Shown here in pieces: positions 53,894-63,077 of a stretch of DNA of 64,000 bases. The stretch is from Hyphomicrobiales bacterium (lineage in GTDB: Bacteria; Pseudomonadota; Alphaproteobacteria; Rhizobiales; Xanthobacteraceae). The stretch is from NCBI GenBank assembly GCA_003135415.1, contig PLBP01000017.1, positions 1 through 64,000 of the forward strand. The letters are read 5' to 3'. The translations under genes were made by a program, and so were the position numbers. Position 1 is the first letter of the stretch; each line of letters opens with the position of its first letter. Below the pieces are notes generated by a model. The model was not told the origin of the DNA. It saw only the letters and a list, made by a program, of their open reading frames with translations, and made no database searches.

Positions 53894-55392
53894 GGCTTCT
53901 CAAGCACGGGGCCACGCGGGTCGGCCACGCGATAGATAGCATATTGATCGATCGTCACGCCGCGTCGCTGACGCGGCAGCTTCGCAAGGCGTTCAACCAC
54001 ATTGAACGATTCAGGCGGCTTGTCATTTTCTGCACAAGTGGCCGAACAAACAAAGAGCATCGGGCCCCGAAATAACGCCGGGTCCGGCGCCGGCGCATCG
54101 ACCCAACGCATGCGAAGGTTCATCTGCTCAACCGGCGGGTGCGAGGGCAGGTAAAAGGCAAGCCAGCTGGCTAACCCATAGTCCGTCGTAAGAACGATGC
54201 CTGCGCCCACCTTGCGCCGAATATCGTCAATCTGCGACGCCAAGGCGGGCCAACCCGCACCGAGTTGACGCGCGGTCGGATCGACCCGCCCTAGCGGAAT
54301 GATGGCGAATATCGCCTGCAAATAGACAAAGGCCGCGAATATAAGACCGACCGGAACGGCGAGACGCTTTGACCATGATGCCCACCATAACGCGGTCCCC
54401 CGCCAAGGAAGACGATCCGCAGCCACTGCCGCCGCAATGGCAAAAGCGGGATACATGGGTTCAGGCCAGTTGCCTTCGACGCGCCCGTGGAACGTATGCC
54501 ACGCGAAATAGATGACGATCGGCCACACCATGGCGCTGATCAGGACGCGGGCGATGTAGGGCTCGGCGCGGAATTGCAGCAGGCCGTACAGCCCCAAGCA
54601 ACCCAGCACGAAAATTGGCGGGGTCGCGAAACCGAATTGTGTGACGAAGAATTCGCCGAAGTAGCGCAGCGACCATGCGTGCACGACCAACCGGTTGGCC
54701 TGATACAAAACGGACGCCCATCCATGCTCTGCATTCCAGATCAGAACCGGTGAAAAAATCACCAGCGCGATGACGGCGCCTCCCCACGGCCATGGGCTAA
54801 ACAACCATTTGCGGAGCTCCGGCACCACGAGCACCCAGATGAAAATGCTCACCGCGAAGAAGAGCGTGGAATATTTCGAAAACATTCCGAGGCCAAACGC
54901 CACACCGACGGCGAGCCACCACGCTCCGCGCCCGGTCTCCGCGAGTTTGGCCAAGCTCAGCAGTAGAAAACAGGTGGTCACCATGACGGCGGAGTCCGGC
55001 GTTGCAAGTATCGACCCGCCCGCCATGGCCAGCGTCAAATTGAAAAACAACGCCGCCGTTGCACCGACTTTGGGATCGTGAAACAGGATTGCAGCCGCAC
55101 GCCAGAGCGCCCATGTCGCGGGCAGCCCAAGCAGGACCGTCATAACCCGGACGCCGAATTCATTGTTGCCGAATAGAGTCGTCCCAAGCCGGATTAGCAG
55201 CGGATTCATCGGCGGATGATCAAGATAACCGCCGCTCAAATGTTGCGACCAGCGCCAGTAAAGCGCCTCGTCAAACGCGAGTGGCAGCTCGGCTGCGCAA
55301 ACAAGCCTGATCACAACCAAACCGACAACCGCGGCTGCGACCGCGATTTGATAACGCTTTACATGATGGGCTTCAACATCATCGCTTTTCAT
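53890..55392 (-). CDS. GT39 (ArnT/PMT-like) membrane glycosyltransferase
   Basis: The 500-residue multi-spanning protein has the GT-C signature near the N-terminus (LAFDEALYWRWSQHLSGGYLDHPPMNPLLIRLG; the Asp-Glu pair is expected to be catalytic). About ten hydrophobic segments and a C-terminal periplasmic domain follow. It would transfer a sugar from undecaprenyl phosphate to lipid A, a protein or a glycan. It is the first gene of the operon with the GT2 (donor-loading) and galE genes. The acceptor is unknown. Confidence 0.9.
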   Translation of the reverse strand: MKSDDVEAHHVKRYQIAVAAAVVGLVVIRLVCAAELPLAFDEALYWRWSQHLSGGYLDHPPMNPLLIRLGTTLFGNNEFGVRVMTVLLGLPATWALWRAAAILFHDPKVGATAALFFNLTLAMAGGSILATPDSAVMVTTCFLLLSLAKLAETGRGAWWLAVGVAFGLGMFSKYSTLFFAVSIFIWVLVVPELRKWLFSPWPWGGAVIALVIFSPVLIWNAEHGWASVLYQANRLVVHAWSLRYFGEFFVTQFGFATPPIFVLGCLGLYGLLQFRAEPYIARVLISAMVWPIVIYFAWHTFHGRVEGNWPEPMYPAFAIAAAVAADRLPWRGTALWWASWSKRLAVPVGLIFAAFVYLQAIFAIIPLGRVDPTARQLGAGWPALASQIDDIRRKVGAGIVLTTDYGLASWLAFYLPSHPPVEQMNLRMRWVDAPAPDPALFRGPMLFVCSATCAENDKPPESFNVVERLAKLPRQRRGVTIDQYAIYRVADPRGPVLEKP

Positions 55393-55533
55393 TCGCGATG
55401 TGCCTGAGGAATGTTGTCGTCAGGGCTGGCCGGGATCAAAATCGCCAGAAGCGGGTTACCGACAGCAATCAATCGGCCGTAAAGAGCGAAACTACTCATT
55501 TCAGACATCCCCCCGTTACTCAGGTGTGGTAGC

Positions 55534-56160
55534 CTACGACTTTCCGATAGAGACTTGGAGCTTGTCCGCCATCCGCACGAGATCGGCTAACGACTTTGCC
55601 CGCATTTTTCGCATGACATGACCGCGATGGACTTTCACGGTGACCTCGCTCAGCTTGAGTTCGGCGGCGACCTGCTTGTTGGGTCGGCCGGCAGCAATGC
55701 GGGCCATGACTTCTCGTTCGCGCGGCGTCAATGACTCAAAGTATTTCCGCAATTCTGTGCCCGTTGATATTTCCTCGCGCCGGATGCGGTCTTGGCCAAT
55801 TCCCAACATAACTGCATCGAGCAATTCCTGGTCCCGGAACGGCTTGGTCAAGAATTCGATGGCTCCAGCTTTGAATGCTCGCGCCGACATAGGAATGTCG
55901 CCGTGGCCGGTGATGAAAATGACCGGAAGATGAATTCCTGATCTGGTGAGGTCGCGCTGAAAATCGAGTCCGCTTCGCCCTGGCAATCTGACATCAAGCA
56001 CAATGCACCCGGGCGCGTCGGGCCGCTTGGTATCGAGAAATTCCTGCGCCGACCCGAACAATTGTACTCGAAGTGCCATCGAGCGAAGAAGACTGTCGAG
56101 CGCGTCCCGGACGGAGGGATCGTCATCGATGACAAAAACGATAGGCTGTTCTTTACTCAC
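55534..56160 (-). CDS. FixJ/NarL-type response regulator
   Basis: The 208-residue regulator starts at a GTG with GAGG upstream. The receiver has acidic pocket VIDDDPSVRDAL, phospho-Asp in CIVLDVRLPGRSGLDF, FITGHGD and Lys in FLTKPF. The LuxR-type helix-turn-helix is LTPREREVMARIAAGRPNKQVAAELKLSEVTVKVHRGHVMRKM. The overall plan is that of FixJ/TtrR. Its partner kinase is encoded 101 bp upstream. The target genes are unknown. Confidence 0.94.
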   Translation of the reverse strand: MSKEQPIVFVIDDDPSVRDALDSLLRSMALRVQLFGSAQEFLDTKRPDAPGCIVLDVRLPGRSGLDFQRDLTRSGIHLPVIFITGHGDIPMSARAFKAGAIEFLTKPFRDQELLDAVMLGIGQDRIRREEISTGTELRKYFESLTPREREVMARIAAGRPNKQVAAELKLSEVTVKVHRGHVMRKMRAKSLADLVRMADKLQVSIGKS

Positions 56161-56261
56161 GAAACCTCACCGAACAGTTATGGAAAATGTGGCAACAGCT
56201 GCAGTCGACCAACCGCATTCCGAGTGATTGGGAGGAAGATTCTTGCTGCATCGATTCATAT

Positions 56262-57377
56262 TCACCCCCTTGCGACGAAAACGGCTGCCTCGAGGCGTGG
56301 ATCTTTTTTGCCAGCAGCTGGGAGAGTGAACTGAACAATCGCACCACGGGGCGTGTTCGGGATAGCCCATATCTGCCCGTCATGGGCTTCGACGATTGAC
56401 CGGCTGATCGCCAAGCCCATGCCCATACCGTTGGGTTTGGTCGTATAGAAGGCGTCAAAGAGACGATCGAGTGTCTTTGCTTCCAATCCGCCTCCGGAAT
56501 CGCGAACCGTGACGAGGACATCCCCAAATTCGTTTTTTGCCGAGCTAATCAGCATTTCTCGCGAACCTTCGGCGGTCGAACTCATTGCTTCAATTGCATT
56601 GAGGATCAAGTTGAGAAGGACTTGTTGCAACTGGATTTGATCTCCGAGGACGAGCGGTAAGCCACCGGAAAGTTGTGTATGCAACGAAATTCGATTTTGC
56701 TGAATTTCTGTCGTTGTCAGACTGATGATCTCGCGGATGGGTTTGTTGATGTTCAGCCGCTCTTTGTGTGTCGGGGACCTTTTTGCTAGCTCACGGATCC
56801 GCTCAATGATATTGCTCGCTCGATTGCCGTTATCGACGATACGCTCCGCGGCTTGTCGTGCCTCTCGCAGGTTTGGCGGATTATGGCCGAGCCAACGCAG
56901 GCATGCATTTCCGTTGGTGACGATCGCGGCCAGCGGCTGGTTGACTTCATGGGCAATGGAAGCCGTCAACTCTCCTAGCGTGGTCACGCGCGCGATATGC
57001 GCGACTTCCGCCCGCGCTGATTGCATCGCCACCTCCGACGATTTGATTCGCAATACCAGGTATGTTGTTGCTCCAATCGCTAAGAGACCGAGCCCGTCGT
57101 TGATGACAGCAGCAGCGCCGGATGAGGCGGTGAATGTTAGAAAAAAACTCAACACCGTTAGCGTCATGCATCCTGCGGACACAACAATGATACCGCGTTT
57201 TTGACAAAAGCCAGCCGACATCAAGACGATAACAACGTATAGGACGTCGACGGCGATCTCTAATCCAGTAACCGTGTCCGCAATGAAAATGCCGGCTGCA
57301 AGTATGGCGGTCACAACGGGAAGAATTGGCGCGTTGATGGTCGGCCGAAGGTATGGCTGGCGTTCAATCAAGGTCAC
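56262..57377 (-). CDS. Membrane sensor histidine kinase (FixL/TodS-like core)
   Basis: The 371-residue kinase has four or more N-terminal membrane helices (about 18-110, a MASE-like membrane sensor) with no PAS domain. The HisKA H-box is LGELTASIAHEVNQPLAAIVTNG, the N-box VLLNLILNAIEAM, then VRDSGGGLEAKTLDRLFDAF and TTKPNGMGMGLAISRSIVEAH. The H-box type is the one that pairs with FixJ-like regulators, such as the next gene. The start shown is a GTG at 57377, but the ribosome-binding site is very close to it, so the exact start is uncertain. Confidence 0.92.
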   Translation of the reverse strand: MTLIERQPYLRPTINAPILPVVTAILAAGIFIADTVTGLEIAVDVLYVVIVLMSAGFCQKRGIIVVSAGCMTLTVLSFFLTFTASSGAAAVINDGLGLLAIGATTYLVLRIKSSEVAMQSARAEVAHIARVTTLGELTASIAHEVNQPLAAIVTNGNACLRWLGHNPPNLREARQAAERIVDNGNRASNIIERIRELAKRSPTHKERLNINKPIREIISLTTTEIQQNRISLHTQLSGGLPLVLGDQIQLQQVLLNLILNAIEAMSSTAEGSREMLISSAKNEFGDVLVTVRDSGGGLEAKTLDRLFDAFYTTKPNGMGMGLAISRSIVEAHDGQIWAIPNTPRGAIVQFTLPAAGKKDPRLEAAVFVARG

Positions 57378-57621
57378 ACTCCCTATACAAATCCTACTCT
57401 ATTTGCATCGCGCCGGGAATTGTCGCGGAAGGACATCGCGGCACACACGGCCGTGCAAATTACTGGCGGGAGAATTTCTTTTCCGAGGGGTGGCCGGGTA
57501 ATGTTGCGAACCCCGCGTACGTCTGAGCTGTTATCGGGATTCTGCAATCAAACTTCGATGTCCTGGCTATCTTTCGAAGATAGGCGCCGCGCGGCAGAAT
57601 GCGCGCCAGTGCGGTGGTCAA
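57378..57621. other. Upstream region of the kinase gene
   Basis: No gene is recognised. The stretch should hold the promoter of the kinase-regulator pair (minus strand). Short open frames here lack ribosome-binding sites. Confidence 0.4.
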
Positions 57622-57624
57622 AAT

Positions 57625-57690
57625 AAATGGTCCCCGGCAGTGATGTACCGGGGCCCGCAAGCGGGAGACTAGGGAGACTCCCGCCTCTTC
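57625..57690 (-). terminator. Hairpins after the 57695 small gene
   Basis: On the minus strand GCGGGAG ... CTCCCGC (57661-57685) is followed by CCCCGG-N10-CCGGGG (57632-57653) and ATTTATTTT. The second resembles a terminator. Confidence 0.6.
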
Positions 57691-57694
57691 AAAA

Positions 57695-57883
57695 CTAAGC
57701 TCGCTTATCTACGCCGCCGTTCGTGGACGAGGCTTTGGGAGCAAAGCCGCCATTCATTTTTTCCGTTTGCTTGTTCGCGGCCGACTCAGCCGCCTCGACG
57801 GCTAAGCTGTCTCCGTCCGCCGCTTTACCCGCGCTCGGAGTATTCTGAACCCCGCTCAAAGAACTTACGGCTGAAACGCTCAT
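57695..57883 (-). CDS. Small Ala/Ser-rich protein, unknown
   Basis: The 62-residue protein reads MSVSAVSSLSGVQNTPSAGK, then ADGDSLAVEAAESAANKQTE and a polar Gly/Lys end. GAGGGAAAG precedes the ATG at a good distance and hairpins follow the stop, so it looks like a real gene. It has no signal peptide, membrane segment or cysteine. Its low-complexity, Ser/Ala-rich N-terminus resembles that of some secreted flagellar or type III substrates, but this is weak. Confidence 0.55.
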   Translation of the reverse strand: MSVSAVSSLSGVQNTPSAGKAADGDSLAVEAAESAANKQTEKMNGGFAPKASSTNGGVDKRA

Positions 57884-58343
57884 TTATTCTTTCCCTCAAT
57901 TTGAGGGGGCATCGTCGCGGGTAAGCATTAAAAACATCGGCGGCCGGCGACTATACTTAGGTGTATCAAGCTAGGACTTTCAGATATTTAAATTCACCGC
58001 ATGGATAAGAGCTGCGCTGATCGTTTGGTGTTCCTTCTTCTCACCCCGTCATCCGAATTCCAAAAAAATAAGTCGCTTCTTTCAAGGCATCGAAGGATGC
58101 AGCGCATAAACTTGAACTTGATTGCGTGAATTTACGGACGAAAAAATTCCGCACTGCAATAGACGCGTGTGACAGAACAACTGCGCCAAACGGTAATGTG
58201 GCAAAAAAATCACGCGTCTAAGGAATCGCACGACTCGCGTGCGCAAAAACCCGGCAAAAGCGGATGATTTATTGACCTTCGCGCTGGGATGCCAGAGGAT
58301 TTCACGAGGCGAAATTGGGGCTGAACTTCGACGGGGGCTAGGC
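57884..58343. other. Long upstream region of the porin gene
   Basis: No gene is recognised in these 460 bases, which are less GC-rich than the surroundings. An imperfect palindrome ATACTTAGGTGTAT (57953-57966) is the only notable motif. The porin promoter and leader are expected here. Confidence 0.4.
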
Positions 58344-60137
58344 ATGAACAAATCATCGCTACATATCCAGCTGTGCGCGGGTGTTTCACTCTCCGCGCTT
58401 ATTATGGTCTTGGGCTCAAGCGGCTCCGCCAACGCCCAGGCGGCAACCGAAGCGCAGGTCAAGGCGCTCTTGTCCCGAATCGATCAGCTCGAGCACACGG
58501 TCAACGATCTGAAACAGGGCCAGGCGCAATCCACCGCTGAAGCCAAGACCGCGCTGAAGCAGGCGAATCAAGCCAAGGCGGAAGCGGCTCACACCGCCAA
58601 AACCGTAAATGCGAAAGACCTGGAGGTCGACAGCGAAGGCCATGGATTCCTCCAACACAAGAAGGGCAACCCCCTCACCTTCTATACCCACAACGGTGAG
58701 CTTACTTTCTATGGCAATTTTGACGTCTCGGTCGACGACACGTCGAAGAACATCAAGCATGGTCTAATAGACAACATCCCTACCAATGGGGATTTTGGCC
58801 AAGGTCCGGTCGGAAATTTCGGCTGGATGCCCGCGATCTCCACCAATCTTTCTTATTTGGGCGCCCGCGGCTTCCAGCGGATTGGCGATCAGCCCTTCAA
58901 CTTTGTGTGGCAACTCGAAGCCGGAATCGATATTTCGGCGACGCCGGGGACGAAACAGAGCAACAGCAACCTGAGCAATCAGGTAAACGGTGCCTTATTC
59001 AGCCGAAACTCCTTCATCGGATTTGCCTCGAAGGAATGGGGCGCCATCAAGGTCGGCAAGACTGACGCGCCCTACAAGAACTCGACGGCGATGTTCAATC
59101 CGTTCTCCGGCATGCTCGGCGATTACGCGGTTGTCATGGGCAATACAGGCGGCGACAATCGCGTCGAATTCGGCACCCGGATGAGCCACGCGCTCTGGTA
59201 CGAATCGCCGAAGATCGCGGGCTTCCAGTTCAACGCTTTGTTCTCGCCGGGGCAGAACCGCGCCCGCGACAGCTCTAATCTCCCTTCGGGCGAATCTGAT
59301 TGCGCAGGCGGCAACGATCCTACAAGCGGCGGACTTCCTCCGTTTACGTGTAGCGACGGCGCGTTCAGCAACGCGTTCAGTGCCAATCTGAGCTATACCA
59401 ACGGCCCGTTGTACCTGACTGGTGCCTATGAATTTCACGGGAAGGTCAATCGGGCGAGCGATCTTAACGGCATATTTGGTGTCGTTAGCCCGTTATTTGT
59501 GAACCCCGCTAACACGCAGGTGGGTTTCGGACCAATCGGTCAGGCCCTATACAATCAGGATGTGGCGAACGAATGGGCTGCCAAGTTCGGGGCATTATAT
59601 AAATTCCCGACCCGGACCACGATTGGCGGCATCTTCGAAGTGATGCGTCGTACCGTCCCGGCGGATCTGCAATTCCAGAATGAACGCTCACGCAACAGCT
59701 CGTGGGTGTTCGCGAGCCAAGATATAACCGATATCGACAGCGTCCATTTCGGCTGGGCGCATGCGTTCCGCGCGAATGGTGATCCGGGACAACACAACTC
59801 TGCAACCCAGGCGCCGGCCAGTCTCACCGACCTTTGCATCAGTAGCGGTCCCGGTGCCACGGTAGCGTGCCAGGGGTTTTTCGCTCCCAACCAAAACGCG
59901 GCGAACATGTACACTGCGGCGTGGAAACGTAAGCTCAGCGATAACTTGACCTGGTATATCGATGTGGCGGCGACCGTTAACGGACCGAGCTCGCACTTCG
60001 ACCTCGGCGCGGGCGGACATCTCACCACCGATTGCCACGACACCACGGGCGCTACAGGCGGCGCGTTTTCCGGCCCACATTGCTGGACTGGCACGACGTT
60101 GTTGGGGGTCTCCACCGGAGCGAAATGGGTGTTCTAA
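58344..60137 (+). CDS. Large outer-membrane porin with N-terminal coiled coil
   Basis: The 597-residue protein has a signal peptide (cleavage near GSANA). A coiled-coil stretch follows (about residues 32-90, LLSRIDQLEHTVNDLKQGQA on), then a beta-barrel: LTFYGNFDVSVDDTSKNIKH, GARGFQRIGDQPFNFVWQLE, RNSFIGFASKEWGAIKVGKT, YLTGAYEFHGKVNRA and the terminal GVSTGAKWVF with a final Phe. This is the plan of trimeric porins that tie the outer membrane to the cell wall through an N-terminal coiled coil. Several Cys pairs (CAGGNDPTSGGLPPFTC) lie in loops. The ATG at 58344 follows GGGGGCTAGGC. A terminator follows. Confidence 0.88.
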   Translation: MNKSSLHIQLCAGVSLSALIMVLGSSGSANAQAATEAQVKALLSRIDQLEHTVNDLKQGQAQSTAEAKTALKQANQAKAEAAHTAKTVNAKDLEVDSEGHGFLQHKKGNPLTFYTHNGELTFYGNFDVSVDDTSKNIKHGLIDNIPTNGDFGQGPVGNFGWMPAISTNLSYLGARGFQRIGDQPFNFVWQLEAGIDISATPGTKQSNSNLSNQVNGALFSRNSFIGFASKEWGAIKVGKTDAPYKNSTAMFNPFSGMLGDYAVVMGNTGGDNRVEFGTRMSHALWYESPKIAGFQFNALFSPGQNRARDSSNLPSGESDCAGGNDPTSGGLPPFTCSDGAFSNAFSANLSYTNGPLYLTGAYEFHGKVNRASDLNGIFGVVSPLFVNPANTQVGFGPIGQALYNQDVANEWAAKFGALYKFPTRTTIGGIFEVMRRTVPADLQFQNERSRNSSWVFASQDITDIDSVHFGWAHAFRANGDPGQHNSATQAPASLTDLCISSGPGATVACQGFFAPNQNAANMYTAAWKRKLSDNLTWYIDVAATVNGPSSHFDLGAGGHLTTDCHDTTGATGGAFSGPHCWTGTTLLGVSTGAKWVF

Positions 60138-60158
60138 ACTTCGTTTCAGCATGAAATT

Positions 60159-60190
60159 AAAAGCCCCGGGCGATGCCCGGGACTTTCAAC
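60159..60190 (+). terminator. Terminator of the porin gene
   Basis: AAAGCCCCGGGC-GAT-GCCCGGGACTTTC with one mismatch. Confidence 0.8.
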
Positions 60191-60225
60191 CGGCCTACTT
60201 CGCAGACCGAATGGGGGAAACGACC

Positions 60226-60501
60226 ATGATCAACAAATTGATTCTGACTGCGGCCGTCACGGCCATCGCGGTCTCCTTCGCACCGACAGCGTCCTTCGCG
60301 AAGAAAATGCATAAGGCAAAAGAGGCCAAGTGTAGCCCTGTGGGCTCAATGTGCACCAAGAAGCTCGACAAAGTCGGCAAAGTCACGGGTTGGGCCAATA
60401 CAAAGACGTGTTATCCCAATCACAAAATGTATCTGTCGGCATTCCCCTGCTACAAATCGGGCGGAATGTGCCCGGCGGCGACGTGCAAATCGAAGAAGTG
60501 A
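60226..60501 (+). CDS. Small secreted cysteine-containing protein
   Basis: The 91-residue precursor has the signal peptide MINKLILTAAVTAIAVSFAP (cleavage near ASFA). The mature part of about 66 residues is very Lys-rich with six cysteines: KCSPVGSMCTKK, KTCYPNHKMYLSAFPCYKSG and MCPAATCKSKK. GGGGGAA precedes the ATG at 60226. It is similar in character, though not clearly in sequence, to the peptides of the 41-46 kb island. Function unknown. Confidence 0.7.
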   Translation: MINKLILTAAVTAIAVSFAPTASFAKKMHKAKEAKCSPVGSMCTKKLDKVGKVTGWANTKTCYPNHKMYLSAFPCYKSGGMCPAATCKSKK

Positions 60502-60613
60502 CGGCCCCGCGCGCTGCTGTGACTTCGTGATCATTGCTCGCGCATTGGCAGTGCGCGCAGTCGCCTGGCGCTCAAAACTATGTAACTAAAAATATTGTGA
60601 TCGGAACGCGCCA

Positions 60614-61273
60614 CTATTGAATTGGCGGAGAATCCGCGATGAACGCCCGGTTGTGTTCGGAACACAACTGGCCTTGCGACAGGTCGCCGTCATAAATGTA
60701 GCACGCTTCCATCATTCTGATTTTTCCTGCCGGCAGGGTTTCATCGCGATAGGCAACGACATAGACCAGGTAAAACTTTTGCCTTTGACCTCTAAATTTA
60801 TCGAATTGCTCTTGCGTCATGTCGAAATCGATCGAAAATCCATGGATCTGATCCGGTTGAAATTGAATATTTCGATCGCGCGCCTGGACGCTGCCGATTG
60901 CCTGTGCGGCCAAGCCATCTACTTCTTGTGCCGTCAATTCTCTTGGCGCGACCAGATAGGAAGCGCCGCTTGAGGGCTCTCGCGCTGCAAGCGCGCCCTT
61001 GTTGATGACATTGCCAAAAATATTCGGTTTGCGCGGCGGCTCGAACACCACATGAATATCCATTAATTGCAGCCTGGAACTGCCGTATACCTGCGGCAAT
61101 TGAGGACCACTCTCTTTGTTTAGTTGGGCGGTCTGAAGCTGCAAATTTCTGATCGTGGAATCGATCGCCGCAAACTGCTCGGCATAATGGTATTCCGCTA
61201 TTTTCCAAGTGACGTAAGCGGTTATACCCACTAACAAAACGACCGCGACACCAAAAATTATTTTGGCTCTCAT
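60614..61273 (-). CDS. Membrane-anchored protein of unknown function
   Basis: The 219-residue protein has one N-terminal membrane anchor (MRAKIIFGVAVVLLVGITAY on) and a periplasmic part with a short helical region (IDSTIRNLQLQTAQLNKES) followed by a mixed globular domain with VFEPPRKPNIFGNV and RQKFYLVYVVAYRDETLPAG. It ends MMEACYIYDGDLSQGQLCSEHNRAF. I do not recognise a family. Base composition is more AT-rich than the core genes, suggesting accessory DNA. Confidence 0.65.
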   Translation of the reverse strand: MRAKIIFGVAVVLLVGITAYVTWKIAEYHYAEQFAAIDSTIRNLQLQTAQLNKESGPQLPQVYGSSRLQLMDIHVVFEPPRKPNIFGNVINKGALAAREPSSGASYLVAPRELTAQEVDGLAAQAIGSVQARDRNIQFQPDQIHGFSIDFDMTQEQFDKFRGQRQKFYLVYVVAYRDETLPAGKIRMMEACYIYDGDLSQGQLCSEHNRAFIADSPPIQ

Positions 61274-61508
61274 CAGCGCCAGCCCTCGGCGAGTCGGCTC
61301 AACATTCTGCCCGGCATGGCTGGGACAATAATACAGGATCGCGCTTACTCCTAGCGCGGCTCAGGCGCTCTTCCGCGGCCTTCGCCGACAATTACGCGGT
61401 GAGGCCGATGCGGCCGCCGGGGAGCTGATCTACTACGCCATTACCTTGATTGCGTCCCCGCTCAGTTAGCCCCATGCTATAGCTAGCAGGGCCTATGGAG
61501 AGAATGCG

Positions 61509-61805
61509 ATGCTTAGCGTCGTAAGTCGCGCACTCGCAATTTTCATCGGCTTATTTCTCTGCGGCTGTGCCGACCAGGTCGCTCGCATGGACGCTGCTCG
61601 CCAGCCTCAACAGGCAAATTTCGACGAGAAAGATGAAAATACATGCCGGAGCCGGGGCGCAGTGCCGGAGTTTAATGGCTATCTAGAATGCAGGAGGCAA
61701 CTAGCCGATCAGCGGGCGAGCGCTAAAGCTGAAGCTGAAGCTAACCGCCAACAGGGTAACGATGGCATGATTGACGTGGGCGCCGGAACGTCGACGGGCC
61801 GCTAA
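61509..61805 (+). CDS. Small lipoprotein
   Basis: The 98-residue precursor has a lipobox (FIGLFLCGC, modified Cys at about residue 20) and a charged, Gln/Ala/Glu-rich mature part with two further cysteines (NTCRSRGAVPEFNGYLECRR). GGAGAG precedes the ATG at 61509. The pattern resembles small entericidin-like or unassigned rhizobial lipoproteins; no function can be given. Confidence 0.7.
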   Translation: MLSVVSRALAIFIGLFLCGCADQVARMDAARQPQQANFDEKDENTCRSRGAVPEFNGYLECRRQLADQRASAKAEAEANRQQGNDGMIDVGAGTSTGR

Positions 61806-61879
61806 TTAAAATTCGGATCCCACCGCGACGCATAATGCGTCCTTCACTCGTGGATATTCAGGCAACCTAGGCCAACGGT

Positions 61880-62884
61880 TCACTGCAATTCCTTGATTTT
61901 TTCAAGAATCCAATCGTGATAATAGTCAATGCGCACTGCGCCCGCGTCTTCGTTTGACGAGCACCGTTCGTTATTTTCTTTGTTGACGAACCAATGAACC
62001 AACAATCCGATCAACACGGGGTGGCCGTCCTTGAGTTCGATGCCGCCATTCGGAACACCCTTATCGAGTGAAAGGTCGTAGTTCGGGCCGTCCGATTTGA
62101 CGAGAAACACGCCACCGCCAGAATCACCGCGGCACATGCCGACTTGCTTCGCGTCTAGCGGGCCGGACAACTGTGGGATGAGCAACTGCCGGGTGGAGTA
62201 AACATACTCGGCGGCCCACGGTGCCTGCTTTCTTCCCGGAATAACTTTTTGCAGTTTCTCATGGTTGCCTGATAGACCCCTTTGAAGCTTGAACACGGAT
62301 TTTGACCCGGTGAAGTATCCGTAAAGATAAAACCAGATCGTCTCCTTGAGACGAGAGTCCGAAGACGAGCCATCTCGAGCGGCCGTATAATCATTGTCGA
62401 TGCCGGGCAGGAAAGCTGCAACGGTTCCCGCAGGATGAGTGCCGTCGATCTTTAGGATCGCGATATCCTCCCAATTCAGCGCTACATTTTCCCAAATATC
62501 TTCATCCGGCTGAATGTGTTTCTGATAGTACATTTGTCTCACGTAATGTTCATGAAAGACAAATTGAGAAACCCTCCGTGAGGTTCTCTCCGCTCCCGTC
62601 GTATTCTTCCCATAGAAAATCCTGAGCTCTTTAGCGCTCACCTTCTTTCCGTTCCTGTCGATCACGCAATGCGCGGCCGTAAGAACGAAGCTCTCGCCGT
62701 AAGCGACGCCGCTACACCAACCTCTACCGGCGTTCCGTATGAATACCGACGCTCTTGTGCCGATATCGTCTTCGGCCACTTCCTCTGCATTGGTGAGTGA
62801 TCGCGCCGTGTTTTGGATTGCCAGCAGCAAGCATCCGCCCATAAATCCGGTTACAACAATTTTCCATTTTGAACGCATCGCCAC
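61880..62884 (-). CDS. Trypsin-like serine protease, secreted or membrane-anchored
   Basis: The 334-residue chymotrypsin-fold protease has an N-terminal hydrophobic leader (KIVVTGFMGGCLLLAIQNTA). The triad appears in order: His in VLTAAHCVIDRNGK, Asp in NWEDIAILKIDG and Ser in CRGDSGGGVFLVK. Cysteines flank the His (WCSGV...AAHC) and Ser as in trypsins. A periplasmic or extracellular location is likely. The start is GTG 62884 or ATG 62878. No inhibitor or obvious substrate gene is adjacent. Confidence 0.88.
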   Translation of the reverse strand: MAMRSKWKIVVTGFMGGCLLLAIQNTARSLTNAEEVAEDDIGTRASVFIRNAGRGWCSGVAYGESFVLTAAHCVIDRNGKKVSAKELRIFYGKNTTGAERTSRRVSQFVFHEHYVRQMYYQKHIQPDEDIWENVALNWEDIAILKIDGTHPAGTVAAFLPGIDNDYTAARDGSSSDSRLKETIWFYLYGYFTGSKSVFKLQRGLSGNHEKLQKVIPGRKQAPWAAEYVYSTRQLLIPQLSGPLDAKQVGMCRGDSGGGVFLVKSDGPNYDLSLDKGVPNGGIELKDGHPVLIGLLVHWFVNKENNERCSSNEDAGAVRIDYYHDWILEKIKELQ

Positions 62885-63077
62885 TTCTTTGATCCCCGCA
62901 ATCCGGCCAACGCTGCATGCATCACGCGCACGACGCGTCGATAATGTCGATCAACTACGCGAGGGTGGCATTAGCTGATTTCACGGGCATACGAGCGGCA
63001 TTTGTGCGCTGCTGGGTCGCTTTCGGTCCAGACATGCGCGCCAAGCTAGATTAGGATGTGGAGAATCTAGGTCGGGA

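Noticed and set aside
57953-57966. ATACTTAGGTGTAT as a regulator binding site
   Set aside because: Only the outer four bases of each side are symmetric and no second occurrence was noticed, so it is too weak to call.
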